Assembly: GCF_000740675.1 (NCBI RefSeq)
Contig: NZ_JPXI01000010.1
Coordinates: 1 to 64,000, forward strand
DNA: 64,000 bases
Direction of reading: 5' to 3'
Origin: Massilia sp. BSC265
GTDB taxonomy: Bacteria > Pseudomonadota > Gammaproteobacteria > Burkholderiales > Burkholderiaceae_D
The position numbers and the translations under genes are program-made. Numbering within the stretch: the stretch's first letter is position 1; each line of letters opens with the position of its first letter. The notes under the pieces were generated by a model. The model saw only the letters and a list, made by a program, of their open reading frames with translations, had not been told where the DNA came from and searched no databases. This document shows, in pieces, positions 1-8,252 of this stretch.

Positions 1-1563
1 GGCCAGGTCGGGCAGCACCACCACGAATTCGTCGCCGCCCTGGCGCGCCACGGTGTCGCTCTCGCGCAGGCTGCCGGACAGGCGGCGCGCGATCTCGACG
101 ATCAACGCGTCGCCGGCATCGTGGCCGAGGCTGTCGTTGACATGCTTGAAGCGGTCCAGGTCGATGAACATCACCGCCACCTGGCGGCCGCTGCGGTGGG
201 CCTGCACGATGGCCTGGCCCAGGCGGTCCTGCATCAGCACCCGGTTGGGCAGGCCGGTCAGGGCGTCGTGGTTGGCCAGGCGCAGCAGCGCTTCCTCGGC
301 CTGCTTCTGGCGCTGGATGTCCTTGATGACGCAGATGAAACGCTGGTTGCCGTTGGCGTCGCGCATGCTCGAGACGTTGACGCTGACCCAGACCCGGACG
401 CCGTCGCGCCGGATCAGGCGCCTCTCGCGCTGGTAGTCGCTGATCTCGCCGGCTTTCAGGCGCGCGATCTGGGCCAGCTCGTCGGGCAGGTCGTCCTCGC
501 AGGTGAGCTGCTGGAAGAAGCGCTGCAGCAGCTCGATCTCGGAATAACCGAGGATCTGCGACATCTTGCTGTTGGTGCGCAGCACCCGGCCGTCGCTGCC
601 CAGCAGCGCGATGCCGACCGCGGCCTGGTTGAAGGTGAGGCGGAAGAATTCCTCGCTCTCCTGCAGGCGCAGCTTGGCCTTGCGGCGGAAGGTGATGTCC
701 TGGCCGATCAGGAGCAGCATGTAGCTGCCGTCCTTGCGCGCGCGGCGGATGTTGAAGTCGACGTAGCGCACGCCGTCGGCGCGGTCGTCGAGCGTGACCA
801 GCACGTTGTCGTGGCGCGCGCCCGAGGCCAGCGCCTCGGCGGCGCGGTTGCACAGCTCCGGGCAGGGAATCAGTTCTTCCAGCGCAGGTTTCTGCTCGAG
901 CAGCAGGCTGTCGGGCGCGCCCAGCAGGTCCGACATCGTGCGGTTCATCGAGTGCACGCGCAGCTCGGCATCGATCACCAGCAGGCCGGCCGGCATGCCG
1001 TCGATGACCTGCTCCAGGTAGTTCTGGTTCTGCAGGCTGGCGCGCTGGCTGGCATGGGCATAGGTGTCGAGCGCCAGGCCCATGTCGAAGCAGACGATCT
1101 TGTGTACGGCATCCATGGCGGCGTGGAAGCGTTCCGGCTGCCCTTGCAGGCGCCGCCACAGCAGGCCGCTCAGTTCGGACAGGTACTTGCGGTAGGCCCC
1201 GATGTACCACTTCGGATCGAGCCCGATGCGCTGGTGGGTCGCGCCCACGCGCAGGCGCTCGCGGATGTAGTCTTCGCCATACTCGCCGGCCGTCAGGCTG
1301 CTGAAGTAGGCCGCCTGCACGTGGCGCAGGCGCGCCTCGGCGCCGTCGCCCAGCATGCCGCGCAGCTTCGGGAAGGACATCAGGTGCGCGTAGAAGCGTT
1401 CCGAGAAACCATCGCGGTGGCATTCGAGCAGCTCGTGCACGTCGCGCAGCGCCGCGACGTCGGCCTCGCCCAGCTCCAGGTAGGCCTTGCGCGCCTCGAC
1501 TTCCTCGCGGTCGAGCCCGATCTCGCGGGCCAGCTCGTCGAACAGGTCGTGATGGCCGTTCAT
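1..1563 (-). CDS. Globin-coupled sensor diguanylate cyclase (GCS-PAS-PAS-GGDEF), 3' part cut by window edge
   Basis: Reading from ATG at 1563, 521 residues lie in the window and the frame is still open at base 1. Residues about 1-165 are a protoglobin sensor domain. It has the typical segment THQRIGLDPKWYIGAY, and His110 is the expected proximal haem ligand. Two PAS domains follow (about 180-290 and 300-415), then a GGDEF domain from about 426 with GGDEF at 509-513 and an RxxD inhibitory site (RESD, 500-503). By family knowledge this binds O2 through haem and makes c-di-GMP from GTP. GGGAGG precedes the ATG by about 9 bases. A downstream EAL domain cannot be excluded because the gene leaves the window. 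The c-di-GMP output would fit the motility and polysaccharide genes nearby, but that link is inference. Confidence 0.93.
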   Translation of the reverse strand, partial: MNGHHDLFDELAREIGLDREEVEARKAYLELGEADVAALRDVHELLECHRDGFSERFYAHLMSFPKLRGMLGDGAEARLRHVQAAYFSSLTAGEYGEDYIRERLRVGATHQRIGLDPKWYIGAYRKYLSELSGLLWRRLQGQPERFHAAMDAVHKIVCFDMGLALDTYAHASQRASLQNQNYLEQVIDGMPAGLLVIDAELRVHSMNRTMSDLLGAPDSLLLEQKPALEELIPCPELCNRAAEALASGARHDNVLVTLDDRADGVRYVDFNIRRARKDGSYMLLLIGQDITFRRKAKLRLQESEEFFRLTFNQAAVGIALLGSDGRVLRTNSKMSQILGYSEIELLQRFFQQLTCEDDLPDELAQIARLKAGEISDYQRERRLIRRDGVRVWVSVNVSSMRDANGNQRFICVIKDIQRQKQAEEALLRLANHDALTGLPNRVLMQDRLGQAIVQAHRSGRQVAVMFIDLDRFKHVNDSLGHDAGDALIVEIARRLSGSLRESDTVARQGGDEFVVVLPDLA

Positions 1564-1824
1564 GGCCGGCCTCCCGCACATCCGGGGCGGCATCGATGCA
1601 GGGTCATCATGGGAGGCTCGAATAAGAATATTTACACTTGGATAGATTGGTTGCATGATAGCAATAGACCCGCCATGAATCGAGCAAATATTCACGGATA
1701 ATCACGTCTGTTGTGAATTGACCATAGATCCAGTGTCGTTTTGTTACTCACAGTAAATAAACGCTTGGCATTGCTCAAGATGCGGCCCGATCGTCAGCGC
1801 ACAGTAGGCTGGTCCACATCGCCG

Positions 1825-1839
1825 AAGGAGCCTGCCATG
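1825..1839 (+). promoter_or_regulatory. Strong ribosome binding site and ATG out of frame with the M35 gene
   Basis: AAGGAG at 1825-1830 stands 6 bases before ATG 1837, an ideal start. The frame reads only nine codons to TGA at 1864. One extra base near 1857-1863 would join it to the M35 frame and give a normal signal peptide (MRHPPCRLLLTSLLPLLPA...). So either a base is missing in the sequence, the gene carries a real frameshift, or translation starts at TTG 1872. Confidence 0.6.
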
Positions 1840-1871
1840 CGCCACCCTCCCTGCCGCCTCTGCTGACCTCG

Positions 1872-2915
1872 TTGTTGCCGCTGTTGCCTGCCCTGCTGCT
1901 GGCGCTGCCTGCCCTGCCCGTGCTGGCACAGGAGGTGAGCGTCACGGTCGCGCCGGTACGCGAGAAGTTCGCCCGCAGCGACGAGGTGCTGGTGCGCGTC
2001 ACCCTGCACAACAACAGCGCCACGCCGCAGTTCCTGCTCAAGTGGCATACCCCGGTGGCGGGCGTGCAGGCGCCGCTGTTCGAGGTGCTGCGCGACGGAC
2101 AAGCGGTGCGCTACCTCGGCATCAAGGTCAAGCGCCCTGCCCCCGGCCCGGACGACTACCTGCGGCTGGAACCGGGCGCCTCGCTGAGCAGCACGGTCGA
2201 GCTGTCGGCGCTGTACGAGATGAACGTGACCGGCCCCTACCAGCTGCGCTACCGCACCGCATCGAGCGGCCTGTTCGCCGCGTCCGGGATACGTCCGGTG
2301 CCCGGGGCGCTGGCGTCCAGCCAGGTCGGCATCTGGATCGACGGTCGCCTGCCGCGCGGGACCGGGACCCCGGCCAGGCAGCTTGCCAACGGCGGCGGAC
2401 TGGAATTCAGCAAGTGCTCGAACGCGCAGCAGGAGCAGCTGGTGGCGGCCGTGGAAGCGGGCAAGGCGATGACGATCGACGCCCACAACTACCTGCTTGC
2501 CGGTACCGGAGGCGCGCAATACGGCGCGCGCTACGGCACCTGGTTCGGCGCCCCGGATGCCGGCCGCGCCGCCACCGTGAACACCAACTTCGCGGCGATC
2601 CGCGACGCCTTCGAGACCAAGCCCCTGAAGATCGACTGCGGCTGCAAGGAAAACTATTTTGCTTACGTCTACCCGGCCCAGCCCTACGCAATCTACGTCT
2701 GCAAGGCGTTCTGGACGGCTCCCTTGAGCGGCACCGATTCGCGCGGCGGCACCCTGCTGCATGAGCTGAGCCATTTCGACGCGGTCGCCGCCACCGACGA
2801 CCACGTCTACGGCCAGCAGGGAGCGGCCGAGCTGGCAAAGAGCGCCCCGGCGCGCGCGGTCAGGAATGCCGACTCGCACGAGTATTTCGGCGAGAATAGC
2901 CCGGCGCTGAATTGA
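1872..2915 (+). CDS. Secreted M35-family (aspzincin/deuterolysin-like) zinc metalloendopeptidase
   Basis: The frame is 347 residues if started at TTG 1872; the likely native start is ATG 1837, which is one base out of frame. A hydrophobic leader ends at about LPVLAQE. Residues about 20-135 form a beta-sandwich-like N-terminal domain, which in this family can act as a prodomain. The C-terminal part holds HELSH (His297, Glu298, His301) followed by ATDDHVYG, which matches the aspzincin GTxDxxYG motif with Asp310 as third zinc ligand. M35 enzymes of this type cleave on the N-side of lysine residues. Several cysteines (CGCKENY) suggest disulfides and an extracellular location. The gene faces 3060-3554, whose product resembles this N-terminal domain. 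The stop codon lies 2 bases from a REP-like element. Confidence 0.85.
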   Translation: MLPLLPALLLALPALPVLAQEVSVTVAPVREKFARSDEVLVRVTLHNNSATPQFLLKWHTPVAGVQAPLFEVLRDGQAVRYLGIKVKRPAPGPDDYLRLEPGASLSSTVELSALYEMNVTGPYQLRYRTASSGLFAASGIRPVPGALASSQVGIWIDGRLPRGTGTPARQLANGGGLEFSKCSNAQQEQLVAAVEAGKAMTIDAHNYLLAGTGGAQYGARYGTWFGAPDAGRAATVNTNFAAIRDAFETKPLKIDCGCKENYFAYVYPAQPYAIYVCKAFWTAPLSGTDSRGGTLLHELSHFDAVAATDDHVYGQQGAAELAKSAPARAVRNADSHEYFGENSPALN

Positions 2916-2917
2916 AG

Positions 2918-3026
2918 GCAGGGTGGGCGGGTCCCCCGCCCACGCGGTGATAGTTGGGATTTGAGGAGCCGCACGGGCAGCATTGCCGTGATTTGACCGC
3001 GTGGGCGGAAAATCCGCCCACCCTAC
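2918..3026. repeat. REP-like element 1 (double inverted hairpin)
   Basis: Left hairpin CAGGGTGGGCGGG/CCCGCCCACGCGGTGAT and right hairpin ACCGCGTGGGCGG/CCGCCCACCCTAC are inverted copies of each other, separated by about 45 bases. The centre (AGTTGGGATTTGAGGAG, then CGCACGGGCAGC) reappears in inverted orientation in the element at 54041. The element begins right after the M35 stop codon. Confidence 0.9.
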
Positions 3027-3059
3027 AAAAGCGCACAGGGCCGGCATTGCCGGCCCTTG

Positions 3060-3554
3060 TCATGGGCTGAAGCTGAACTTCACCGGCGCCGCCGGGCTGT
3101 GCTGGACGGCGTCGAGCCGGGCCACGTCGGCCAGCCACGGACCGTCGTAGCGGATCTCGTAGCCCTGCCTGCCTTTCTTGAAGGCGTAGGACGGCGTGAT
3201 GTCGATGGTGTTCATGTGCATGGTGTTCGACTCCACCGGCTGGTAATCGGCAGCGGTGAGCGCGCCGCGCTTGACCATCATGCCGGTGTAGCCGACCGGA
3301 TCCCCCTTGGCATCGCGCAGGTCGAAGCGGCGGCCGGTGATCTCGTCGCCGGCAGCGACTTCGCGCGGAATATAGATGGTGGTGTCGCCGCGGTTCTCGA
3401 CCAGCAGGCGCACCCTGACCTTGCCGCCACCGGTTTCGACTTCGAGCTGGTGGCGCACCCGGGCTTCCTTCTCCTGTGCGCCGACGACGCCGGCGGCGCT
3501 CACCATGGCCCCGAGGACCAGCAAGGCCGGCGGTAGACAAGGTCTTGCATGCAT
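3060..3554 (-). CDS. Secreted protein resembling the N-terminal domain of the adjacent M35 peptidase
   Basis: The predicted product is 164 residues with signal peptide MHARPCLPPALLVLGAMVSAAG...AQ. The start was placed at ATG 3554 because AAGGAG lies about 7 bases upstream; an earlier in-frame start adds 20 unlikely residues. There is no HExxH. Residue patterns match the N-terminal domain of the M35 protein: VGYTGMMVKR...DY...YEIRY here against VRYLGIKVKR...DDY...YQLRY there. It may therefore be a free-standing prodomain or inhibitor-like partner, or the remnant of a second peptidase gene. Function is unproven. It is convergent with the peptidase across REP-like element 1. Confidence 0.7.
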   Translation of the reverse strand: MHARPCLPPALLVLGAMVSAAGVVGAQEKEARVRHQLEVETGGGKVRVRLLVENRGDTTIYIPREVAAGDEITGRRFDLRDAKGDPVGYTGMMVKRGALTAADYQPVESNTMHMNTIDITPSYAFKKGRQGYEIRYDGPWLADVARLDAVQHSPAAPVKFSFSP

Positions 3555-3613
3555 TCCCACTCCTTGAAATATTATTTCAAACGGACTGCAGAAACGAAAT
3601 TTTATTTCACCCA

Positions 3614-4366
3614 TTATTGTGCCCCGACGGGCAGCGGTTCCGGCGTCGCAGCCAGGATCATCACGGCCACGCGCCGGTTGCGCGCCTGGTTGGCGGGCGT
3701 GTCGTTGGGCGCCACCGGACGCGTGGCGCCATGGCCGATGGCCGACAGGCGCACGTCCTGCACCCCGTTCTCGATGAACAGGCGCACCACGCTGGCCGCG
3801 CGCACCGCCGACAGTTCCCAGTTCGAGGCGAAGCGCTCGTTGGTGATCGGCAGGTTGTCGGTATGGCCCTCGACCTCGATGCGCTGCGGCGCATGCTTCA
3901 GCAGCCCGGCCACCTGGCCCAGCACCTCGCGCGCATCCTGCTGCAGCACGGCCTCGCCCTGGGCGAACAGCACGCTGGCATTGAGTTCGATGCCGATCCC
4001 GCGCGCATTCTGCGTTACCCGCACCTGGCCCGATTTCACCAGCGGCATCAGGGTGGCCGTCAGATCGCGGGCCAGCACCTCCATGCGCTCGCGCTCGCGG
4101 CGCGCCGCCTCCTGGCGCTTGCGGTTGACGATGTGCGACAGCGGCAGTACCGGCTCGACGCTGGTATGTGCCTGGGGAGCGAGGCTGCGTCCGCCGAAGG
4201 CGTCGCCCAGGGCTTCGGACAGCACCGCATACTTGCCCTCGTTGACGATCGAGATCGCGTACATGACGACGAAAAAGGCGAACAGCAGCGTGATGAAGTC
4301 GGCGTAGGAGATCAGCCAGCGCTCGTGGTTTTCCTGGATGCCGTCGTCGTAGCGTTTGCGCGCCAT
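3614..4366 (-). CDS. motD: Flagellar motor stator protein MotD (MotB family)
   Basis: The 250-residue protein starts at MARKRYDDG, ATG 4366, 13 bases after motC. It has one N-terminal membrane helix (WLISYADFITLLFAFFVVMY) with the MotB-type aspartate in YADF for ion conduction. A periplasmic OmpA-like peptidoglycan-binding domain follows, with VEGHTDNLPI and LSAIGHGATRPVAPNDT...NRRV. With MotC it forms the stator that drives rotation by ion flow. Longer upstream reading of this frame overlaps motC and is not used. It is the last gene of the flagellar block. Confidence 0.93.
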   Translation of the reverse strand: MARKRYDDGIQENHERWLISYADFITLLFAFFVVMYAISIVNEGKYAVLSEALGDAFGGRSLAPQAHTSVEPVLPLSHIVNRKRQEAARRERERMEVLARDLTATLMPLVKSGQVRVTQNARGIGIELNASVLFAQGEAVLQQDAREVLGQVAGLLKHAPQRIEVEGHTDNLPITNERFASNWELSAVRAASVVRLFIENGVQDVRLSAIGHGATRPVAPNDTPANQARNRRVAVMILAATPEPLPVGAQ

Positions 4367-4379
4367 GGGCCTGTGCCGA

Positions 4380-5123
4380 TCAGTGGCGCGTGAGCAGGCT
4401 CGCCACCCGTTCGTCGACCACGCGGGTGTGGTCGCCGGTGGCGAGGTCGTGGAAGACCTCGGCGAGGATCTCGTACTGGGCCACCTTGTCGCTGACGATG
4501 GCCTTGAGCTTGTTCCCGACCGGGTAGAAGAACAGGTTGGCCAGCCCCACGCCATACACGGTGGAGACGAAGGCCACCGCGATGCCGGAACCCAGGCGCG
4601 AAGGGTCGGACAGGTTTTCCATCACGTGGATCAGGCCCAGCACCGCGCCCAGGATGCCGATGGTGGGCGCATAGCCGGCGGCCGATTCCCAGATGCGCGC
4701 CGCCTGGCGCTGCGAGAATTCGTAGGCGTTGATGTCGTTCTCGAGCAGGTTGCGGATCTTCTCGGGCTGGATGCCGTCGACCACCAGGCGCAGGCCCTTC
4801 TGGATGAATTTGTCCTTGGTGCCCATGTACTGCTCGAGCGAGAGCAGGCCGTCGCGCCGCGCGGACAGGCTCCACAGCGCGATCTCGCGCGAGAGCAGGT
4901 CGCGGCCCGACTTGGGCGGGAAGAACACCCAGCGCAGCATGCGCAGGCCCAGCATGAAGCTGCGCCGCTCGCTCTGCAGCAGCACGGCGCCGAAGGTGCC
5001 GATCACCACGATGGCGAAGGCGGACGGATGGACCAGCGAAGCGAACTTGCCGCCGTCCAGCGTATGGCCGATGAAGATGCCCGCGATCGCGAGCACCAGG
5101 CCGGCTACGCTGGCCCAGTCCAC
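4380..5123 (-). CDS. motC: Flagellar motor stator protein MotC (MotA family)
   Basis: The 247-residue protein has four predicted membrane segments and the MotA/TolQ/ExbB core (AAGYAPTIGILGAVLGLIHVMENL, then VAFVSTVYGVGLANLFFYP). It partners MotD in the proton-driven stator. The start is GTG 5123, inside the last codons of fliA (19-base overlap), with GGGAG just upstream, which suggests translational coupling. In Pseudomonas the fliA-motCD interval holds chemotaxis genes; here motC follows fliA directly. Confidence 0.93.
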   Translation of the reverse strand: MDWASVAGLVLAIAGIFIGHTLDGGKFASLVHPSAFAIVVIGTFGAVLLQSERRSFMLGLRMLRWVFFPPKSGRDLLSREIALWSLSARRDGLLSLEQYMGTKDKFIQKGLRLVVDGIQPEKIRNLLENDINAYEFSQRQAARIWESAAGYAPTIGILGAVLGLIHVMENLSDPSRLGSGIAVAFVSTVYGVGLANLFFYPVGNKLKAIVSDKVAQYEILAEVFHDLATGDHTRVVDERVASLLTRH

Positions 5124-5839
5124 AATTGCTCCCGCAGCGCCGCGCGCAGGCGCGACACGGCCTGGGTGTGCAGCTGCGACACCCGCGACTCGCTCACGCC
5201 CATGACGGCGCCGATTTCCTTCAGGTTGAGTTCTTCCTCGTAGTAGAGGCCCATCAGCATCTTCTCGCGCGGCGGCAGGGCGTCGATGGCGTCGATCACG
5301 GCCTGGCGGAAGCCGGTATCGAGCAGGCTGCGCAGCGGGTCGGCGTCGTCCACCGCATGGCGGTCGAGGAAGCTGTCGCCGCCCTCTTCGCCGGCCTCGT
5401 GGAAGTCTTCGTAGTAGAGCAGCTGGTGGCCGCCGCCGTCGGACAGCATCTCCTGGTAGTCGGCCAGCGACATTTTCAGCGACTTGGCGATCTCGGATTC
5501 GCTGGCCGGACGGCCCAGGCGCTGCTGCAGCGCTTCCATCGCGGCTTCGACCTTGCGCATGTTCTGGCGCGTGCTGCGCGGCATCCAGTCGCTGTTGCGC
5601 AGCTCGTCGAGCATGGCGCCGCGGATGCGCAGCACCGCGTAGGTCTCGAACTGGGCGCCGTGGTTGTCTTCGTAGCGGTTGATCGCGTCCAGCAGGCCCA
5701 TCATCCCGGCCTGGATCAGGTCATCGACTTCCACCGAAGGCGGCAGCTTGGCCTTCATGTGGTGGGCAAGACGCTTCACCAACGGCATGTGCTCCGTCAG
5801 CAAATGGTTCTTGTCCGCTTTCCCTTTGACCGTGTACAT
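5105..5839 (-). CDS. fliA: RNA polymerase sigma-28 factor FliA
   Basis: The 244-residue protein has sigma-70 region 2 (HMPLVKRLAHHMKAKLPPSVEVDDLIQAGMMGLLDAI), region 3 (GRPASESEIAKSLKMSL) and region 4 with a helix-turn-helix (LNLKEIGAVMGVSESRVSQLHTQA). This is the usual size and arrangement for FliA. It directs transcription of late flagellar, motility and chemotaxis genes and is held by the anti-sigma factor FlgM until the hook is complete. It is upstream of and overlaps motC. REP-like element 2 lies between it and flhG, so its mRNA may be processed or separately controlled. Confidence 0.96.
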   Translation of the reverse strand: MYTVKGKADKNHLLTEHMPLVKRLAHHMKAKLPPSVEVDDLIQAGMMGLLDAINRYEDNHGAQFETYAVLRIRGAMLDELRNSDWMPRSTRQNMRKVEAAMEALQQRLGRPASESEIAKSLKMSLADYQEMLSDGGGHQLLYYEDFHEAGEEGGDSFLDRHAVDDADPLRSLLDTGFRQAVIDAIDALPPREKMLMGLYYEEELNLKEIGAVMGVSESRVSQLHTQAVSRLRAALREQLWTGPA

Positions 5840-5865
5840 GCGTTTCGCTTATCTGTTTTTCTCTT

Positions 5866-5996
5866 GTAGGGTGGGCGGGTCTTCCCGCCCACGCCGTCAA
5901 CCGGCCGTGCCGCTGCCTGTGCGGCTATTCCTATCTCACCTATCACCGCGTGGGCGGGACACCGTGATCTGGTCTACTGGAACAGATCACCCCTAC
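5866..5996. repeat. REP-like element 2
   Basis: The left hairpin GTAGGGTGGGCGGGTCTTCCCGCCCACG is intact. The right side starts ATCACCGCGTGGGCGGGAC but its outer arm has been replaced by a different hairpin (GTGATCTG...CAGATCAC) before the terminal CCCTAC. It lies inside the flagellar operon, 2 bases from the flhG stop codon and 26 bases upstream of the fliA start. Confidence 0.85.
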
Positions 5997-5998
5997 GA

Positions 5999-6796
5999 TT
6001 ATCCCCGTCCCAGCCCAGGCACCGCGTGCAACGCGAACCTGCCCGCCAGGCGCCGGAACGCCACCGACGCCCCTGCCAGCGGGAAGGCATCGACCACCGC
6101 CCGGCCCAGGCGCGCGGCCCGGTGCAGGTACTCGTCGGCCGGCACCGAGCCCATCGAGCTCAGGCTGACCGCCAGGTAACGTGTTGCCGCAGTAGACATA
6201 TTATCGTATACCACCTTGGCCTCGGCCTCTGTCGCCCCGGTCACGAGGATACCGAAGGGCCGGCGGCCCAGCTGCTGGGCCAGACGCTTGATCAGCGCAT
6301 AGGCATTCGTGATCGAGGCGGCGGACGTGCCGACCTGCACCACGATCTCCGAGCTCGCCATCAGCGGCAGCGGGAATTCGCCGTCGGGGCCGAGTTCGCC
6401 GTCGACCATCACGATGCCGGCCTGCTTCACCAGCACGTCGAAAGTCTTGGCCAGGCGTCGCGCATCATTGCTACCCTGCGGGCTGCCGAGCGTAGCGACC
6501 GAGAAGCCCTGCGGCACCGCGTGCAGCACCTGGTTCAGGCCGCACTCCTGGCGCGCCACGTTCGCCAGCGTGGCGGCGCGGCTCAGGCCGAGGCGGCGCG
6601 CCACGCCGTAGTCGCGTTCGCAGGCATCGACAATCAGGACCTCGTTGCCCAGCTGGGCCAGCGAGGCGCCCAGGTTGACCAGCATGGCGCCCTTGTCGTC
6701 TTCAGGCGTGGCGGAGAGAAACGTGACGATGCGCGGGCGCGGGCCCTGCAGCATCCGGCGCAGGCCTTCGGCCTGGTCGAAATCGAAACTAGCCAA
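5999..6796 (-). CDS. flhG: FlhG/FleN-like MinD-family ATPase with degenerate Walker A
   Basis: About 265 residues if started at TTG 6796, which overlaps the flhF stop by 8 bases and has GAGGTG just upstream; a start at 6826 would add 10 residues. Family members limit flagellar number and work with FlhF. MinD-like features are seen: NLGASLAQLGNEVLIVDA, a switch-like VDGELG, and the C-terminal half typical of flagellar MinD/ParA proteins. The usual deviant Walker A KGGVGKT is replaced by TPEDDKGAML, so the ATP-binding lysine/glycine pattern is not preserved. It may bind nucleotide weakly or act without ATP hydrolysis. Position between flhF and fliA supports the call. Confidence 0.83.
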   Translation of the reverse strand: MASFDFDQAEGLRRMLQGPRPRIVTFLSATPEDDKGAMLVNLGASLAQLGNEVLIVDACERDYGVARRLGLSRAATLANVARQECGLNQVLHAVPQGFSVATLGSPQGSNDARRLAKTFDVLVKQAGIVMVDGELGPDGEFPLPLMASSEIVVQVGTSAASITNAYALIKRLAQQLGRRPFGILVTGATEAEAKVVYDNMSTAATRYLAVSLSSMGSVPADEYLHRAARLGRAVVDAFPLAGASVAFRRLAGRFALHAVPGLGRG

Positions 6797-8252
6797 GGTG
6801 CACCTCGCGCAGGCTGCGGTCCGCATTTTGTCCGACCGCGGCGGCGGCCATCATCAGCGGCAGGTCGGCGTCGCCGAATTGGGCCGACGCGTTACGGTTG
6901 TTGCGGAAGGCGCGGTCGATCAGCATGGCGCGGTCGGCCAGGTGCAGGTCTTCCGGCACGCGCTGGCCGTTCGAGATGTAATGCAGGTTCAGCTTCTGGC
7001 GGATCACGACGTCGAGCACGTTGCCGATCGAAGCGGCTTCGTCCAGCTTGGTCATGATGCAGCCGGCCAGGCCCGAGCCCTGGTAGGCGCGCACCACTTC
7101 GTTCAGGGTCTCGTTGGTCGAGGTCGCGTTCAGGCACAGCAGGCGCTTCACGTCGGCGCCGGATTCGCTGAGCATGGCCACCTGTTCCGTCACCATCTGG
7201 TCGCGCTGCGACATGCCGATGGTATCGATCAGGACGGTGTGCTTGTTCTTGAGTTCCTTGAGGGCGATGCGCAGGTCGGCCTCGTCCTTCACCGAGTGCA
7301 CCATCACGCCGAGGATCTTGCCGTAGATGCGCAGCTGCTCGTGGCCGCCGATACGATAGGCATCGGTGGTGATCAGGGCCAGCTTGTCCGGGCCGTGGCG
7401 CATCACGCAGCGCGCGGCCAGCTTGGCGGTGGTGGTGGTCTTGCCGACGCCGGTCGGGCCGACCAGGGCGAACACGCCGCCGCGGTTCAGGAGATCGTCC
7501 TCGTTGGCGATGGTGGTGAGGTTGCGGGCCAGGACGGTCTTGATCCAGCGGAGGGCTTCGGCCGCATCCTTCGTGGCCGGCATCTTGTCGATCAGGTAGC
7601 GCGCCAGGGTGGCCGAGAAACCGGCAGCCAGCATCTCGCGCAGCACGGCGGCCTTCTGCGGCTCGCGCTGCTGGGTCGCGTTCCAGGACAGCTCGGCCAG
7701 CTGGGTTTCCATCAGGCCGCGCATGGCGCGGATCTCGTTCATCATGCCGCTCATTTCAAGAGCGGCCGATTCCTTGGCCTGGGCGATGGCGGCGCTCATC
7801 ATCTGGCTCATGGCGGCCATGTCGATCGTCGCTTCTTGCGCCGGGGCGCGGCGGTTGACGTAGGTCGGCGGGATTTCCGGTTCGATGGCGGGCGCTGCGC
7901 GGCGTTCCACATAAGGCTGGCCGGCGAAGGGATCGAGCCTGGGTGCTGCGGCGCGGGACGCGGCCTGGCGTGGTTCCGGTTCGCGTGCGGCGCCAGGTGC
8001 AAAGGCGGCTGGCGCGCGGGCGAAGACCGGCTCAGGATCAAAGTCGTTGTCGAAAGCCTGGAAGCTCGGCGCCTGCGGCTCTTCGATGGCCGGGGAAGCC
8101 AGCGCGGCGACGTCGTCGTTGTCCAGTGCCAGGATCTCGACCACGCCGTCGACCGGACGGTTGGAGAGGATGACCGCGTCAGGGCCGAGTGCCTCGCGCA
8201 CCTTGCGCAAGGCGTCACGGGAAGTAGCCGCTGTAAATTTCTTCACGTTCAT
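6789..8252 (-). CDS. flhF: Flagellar SRP-type GTPase FlhF
   Basis: 487 residues from ATG 8252 (MNVKKFTAATSRDALRKVREALGPDAVILSNR), preceded by GGAGAG; the frame extends 5 codons further but that start is unlikely. It has an N-terminal FlhF B domain, a proline/alanine-rich linker, then the N and G domains. These carry P-loop VGPTGVGKTTTTAKLAA, DTIGMSQRD (G3) and TKLDEA (G4). FlhF sets the place of flagellum assembly, usually the cell pole, and its GTPase is stimulated by FlhG, the next gene. It is the first gene of the flhF-flhG-fliA-motCD transcription unit. Confidence 0.95.
   Translation of the reverse strand: MNVKKFTAATSRDALRKVREALGPDAVILSNRPVDGVVEILALDNDDVAALASPAIEEPQAPSFQAFDNDFDPEPVFARAPAAFAPGAAREPEPRQAASRAAAPRLDPFAGQPYVERRAAPAIEPEIPPTYVNRRAPAQEATIDMAAMSQMMSAAIAQAKESAALEMSGMMNEIRAMRGLMETQLAELSWNATQQREPQKAAVLREMLAAGFSATLARYLIDKMPATKDAAEALRWIKTVLARNLTTIANEDDLLNRGGVFALVGPTGVGKTTTTAKLAARCVMRHGPDKLALITTDAYRIGGHEQLRIYGKILGVMVHSVKDEADLRIALKELKNKHTVLIDTIGMSQRDQMVTEQVAMLSESGADVKRLLCLNATSTNETLNEVVRAYQGSGLAGCIMTKLDEAASIGNVLDVVIRQKLNLHYISNGQRVPEDLHLADRAMLIDRAFRNNRNASAQFGDADLPLMMAAAAVGQNADRSLREVHLG

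Noticed and set aside
121-1701. 526-codon plus-strand frame over the diguanylate cyclase gene
   Set aside because: Antisense shadow of the GCS-PAS-PAS-GGDEF frame, which carries haem, PAS and GGDEF motifs.
1794-3047. 417-codon minus-strand frame over the M35 gene and REP-like element 1
   Set aside because: Composition and lack of motifs mark it as a shadow; the plus frame has the HExxH aspzincin site.
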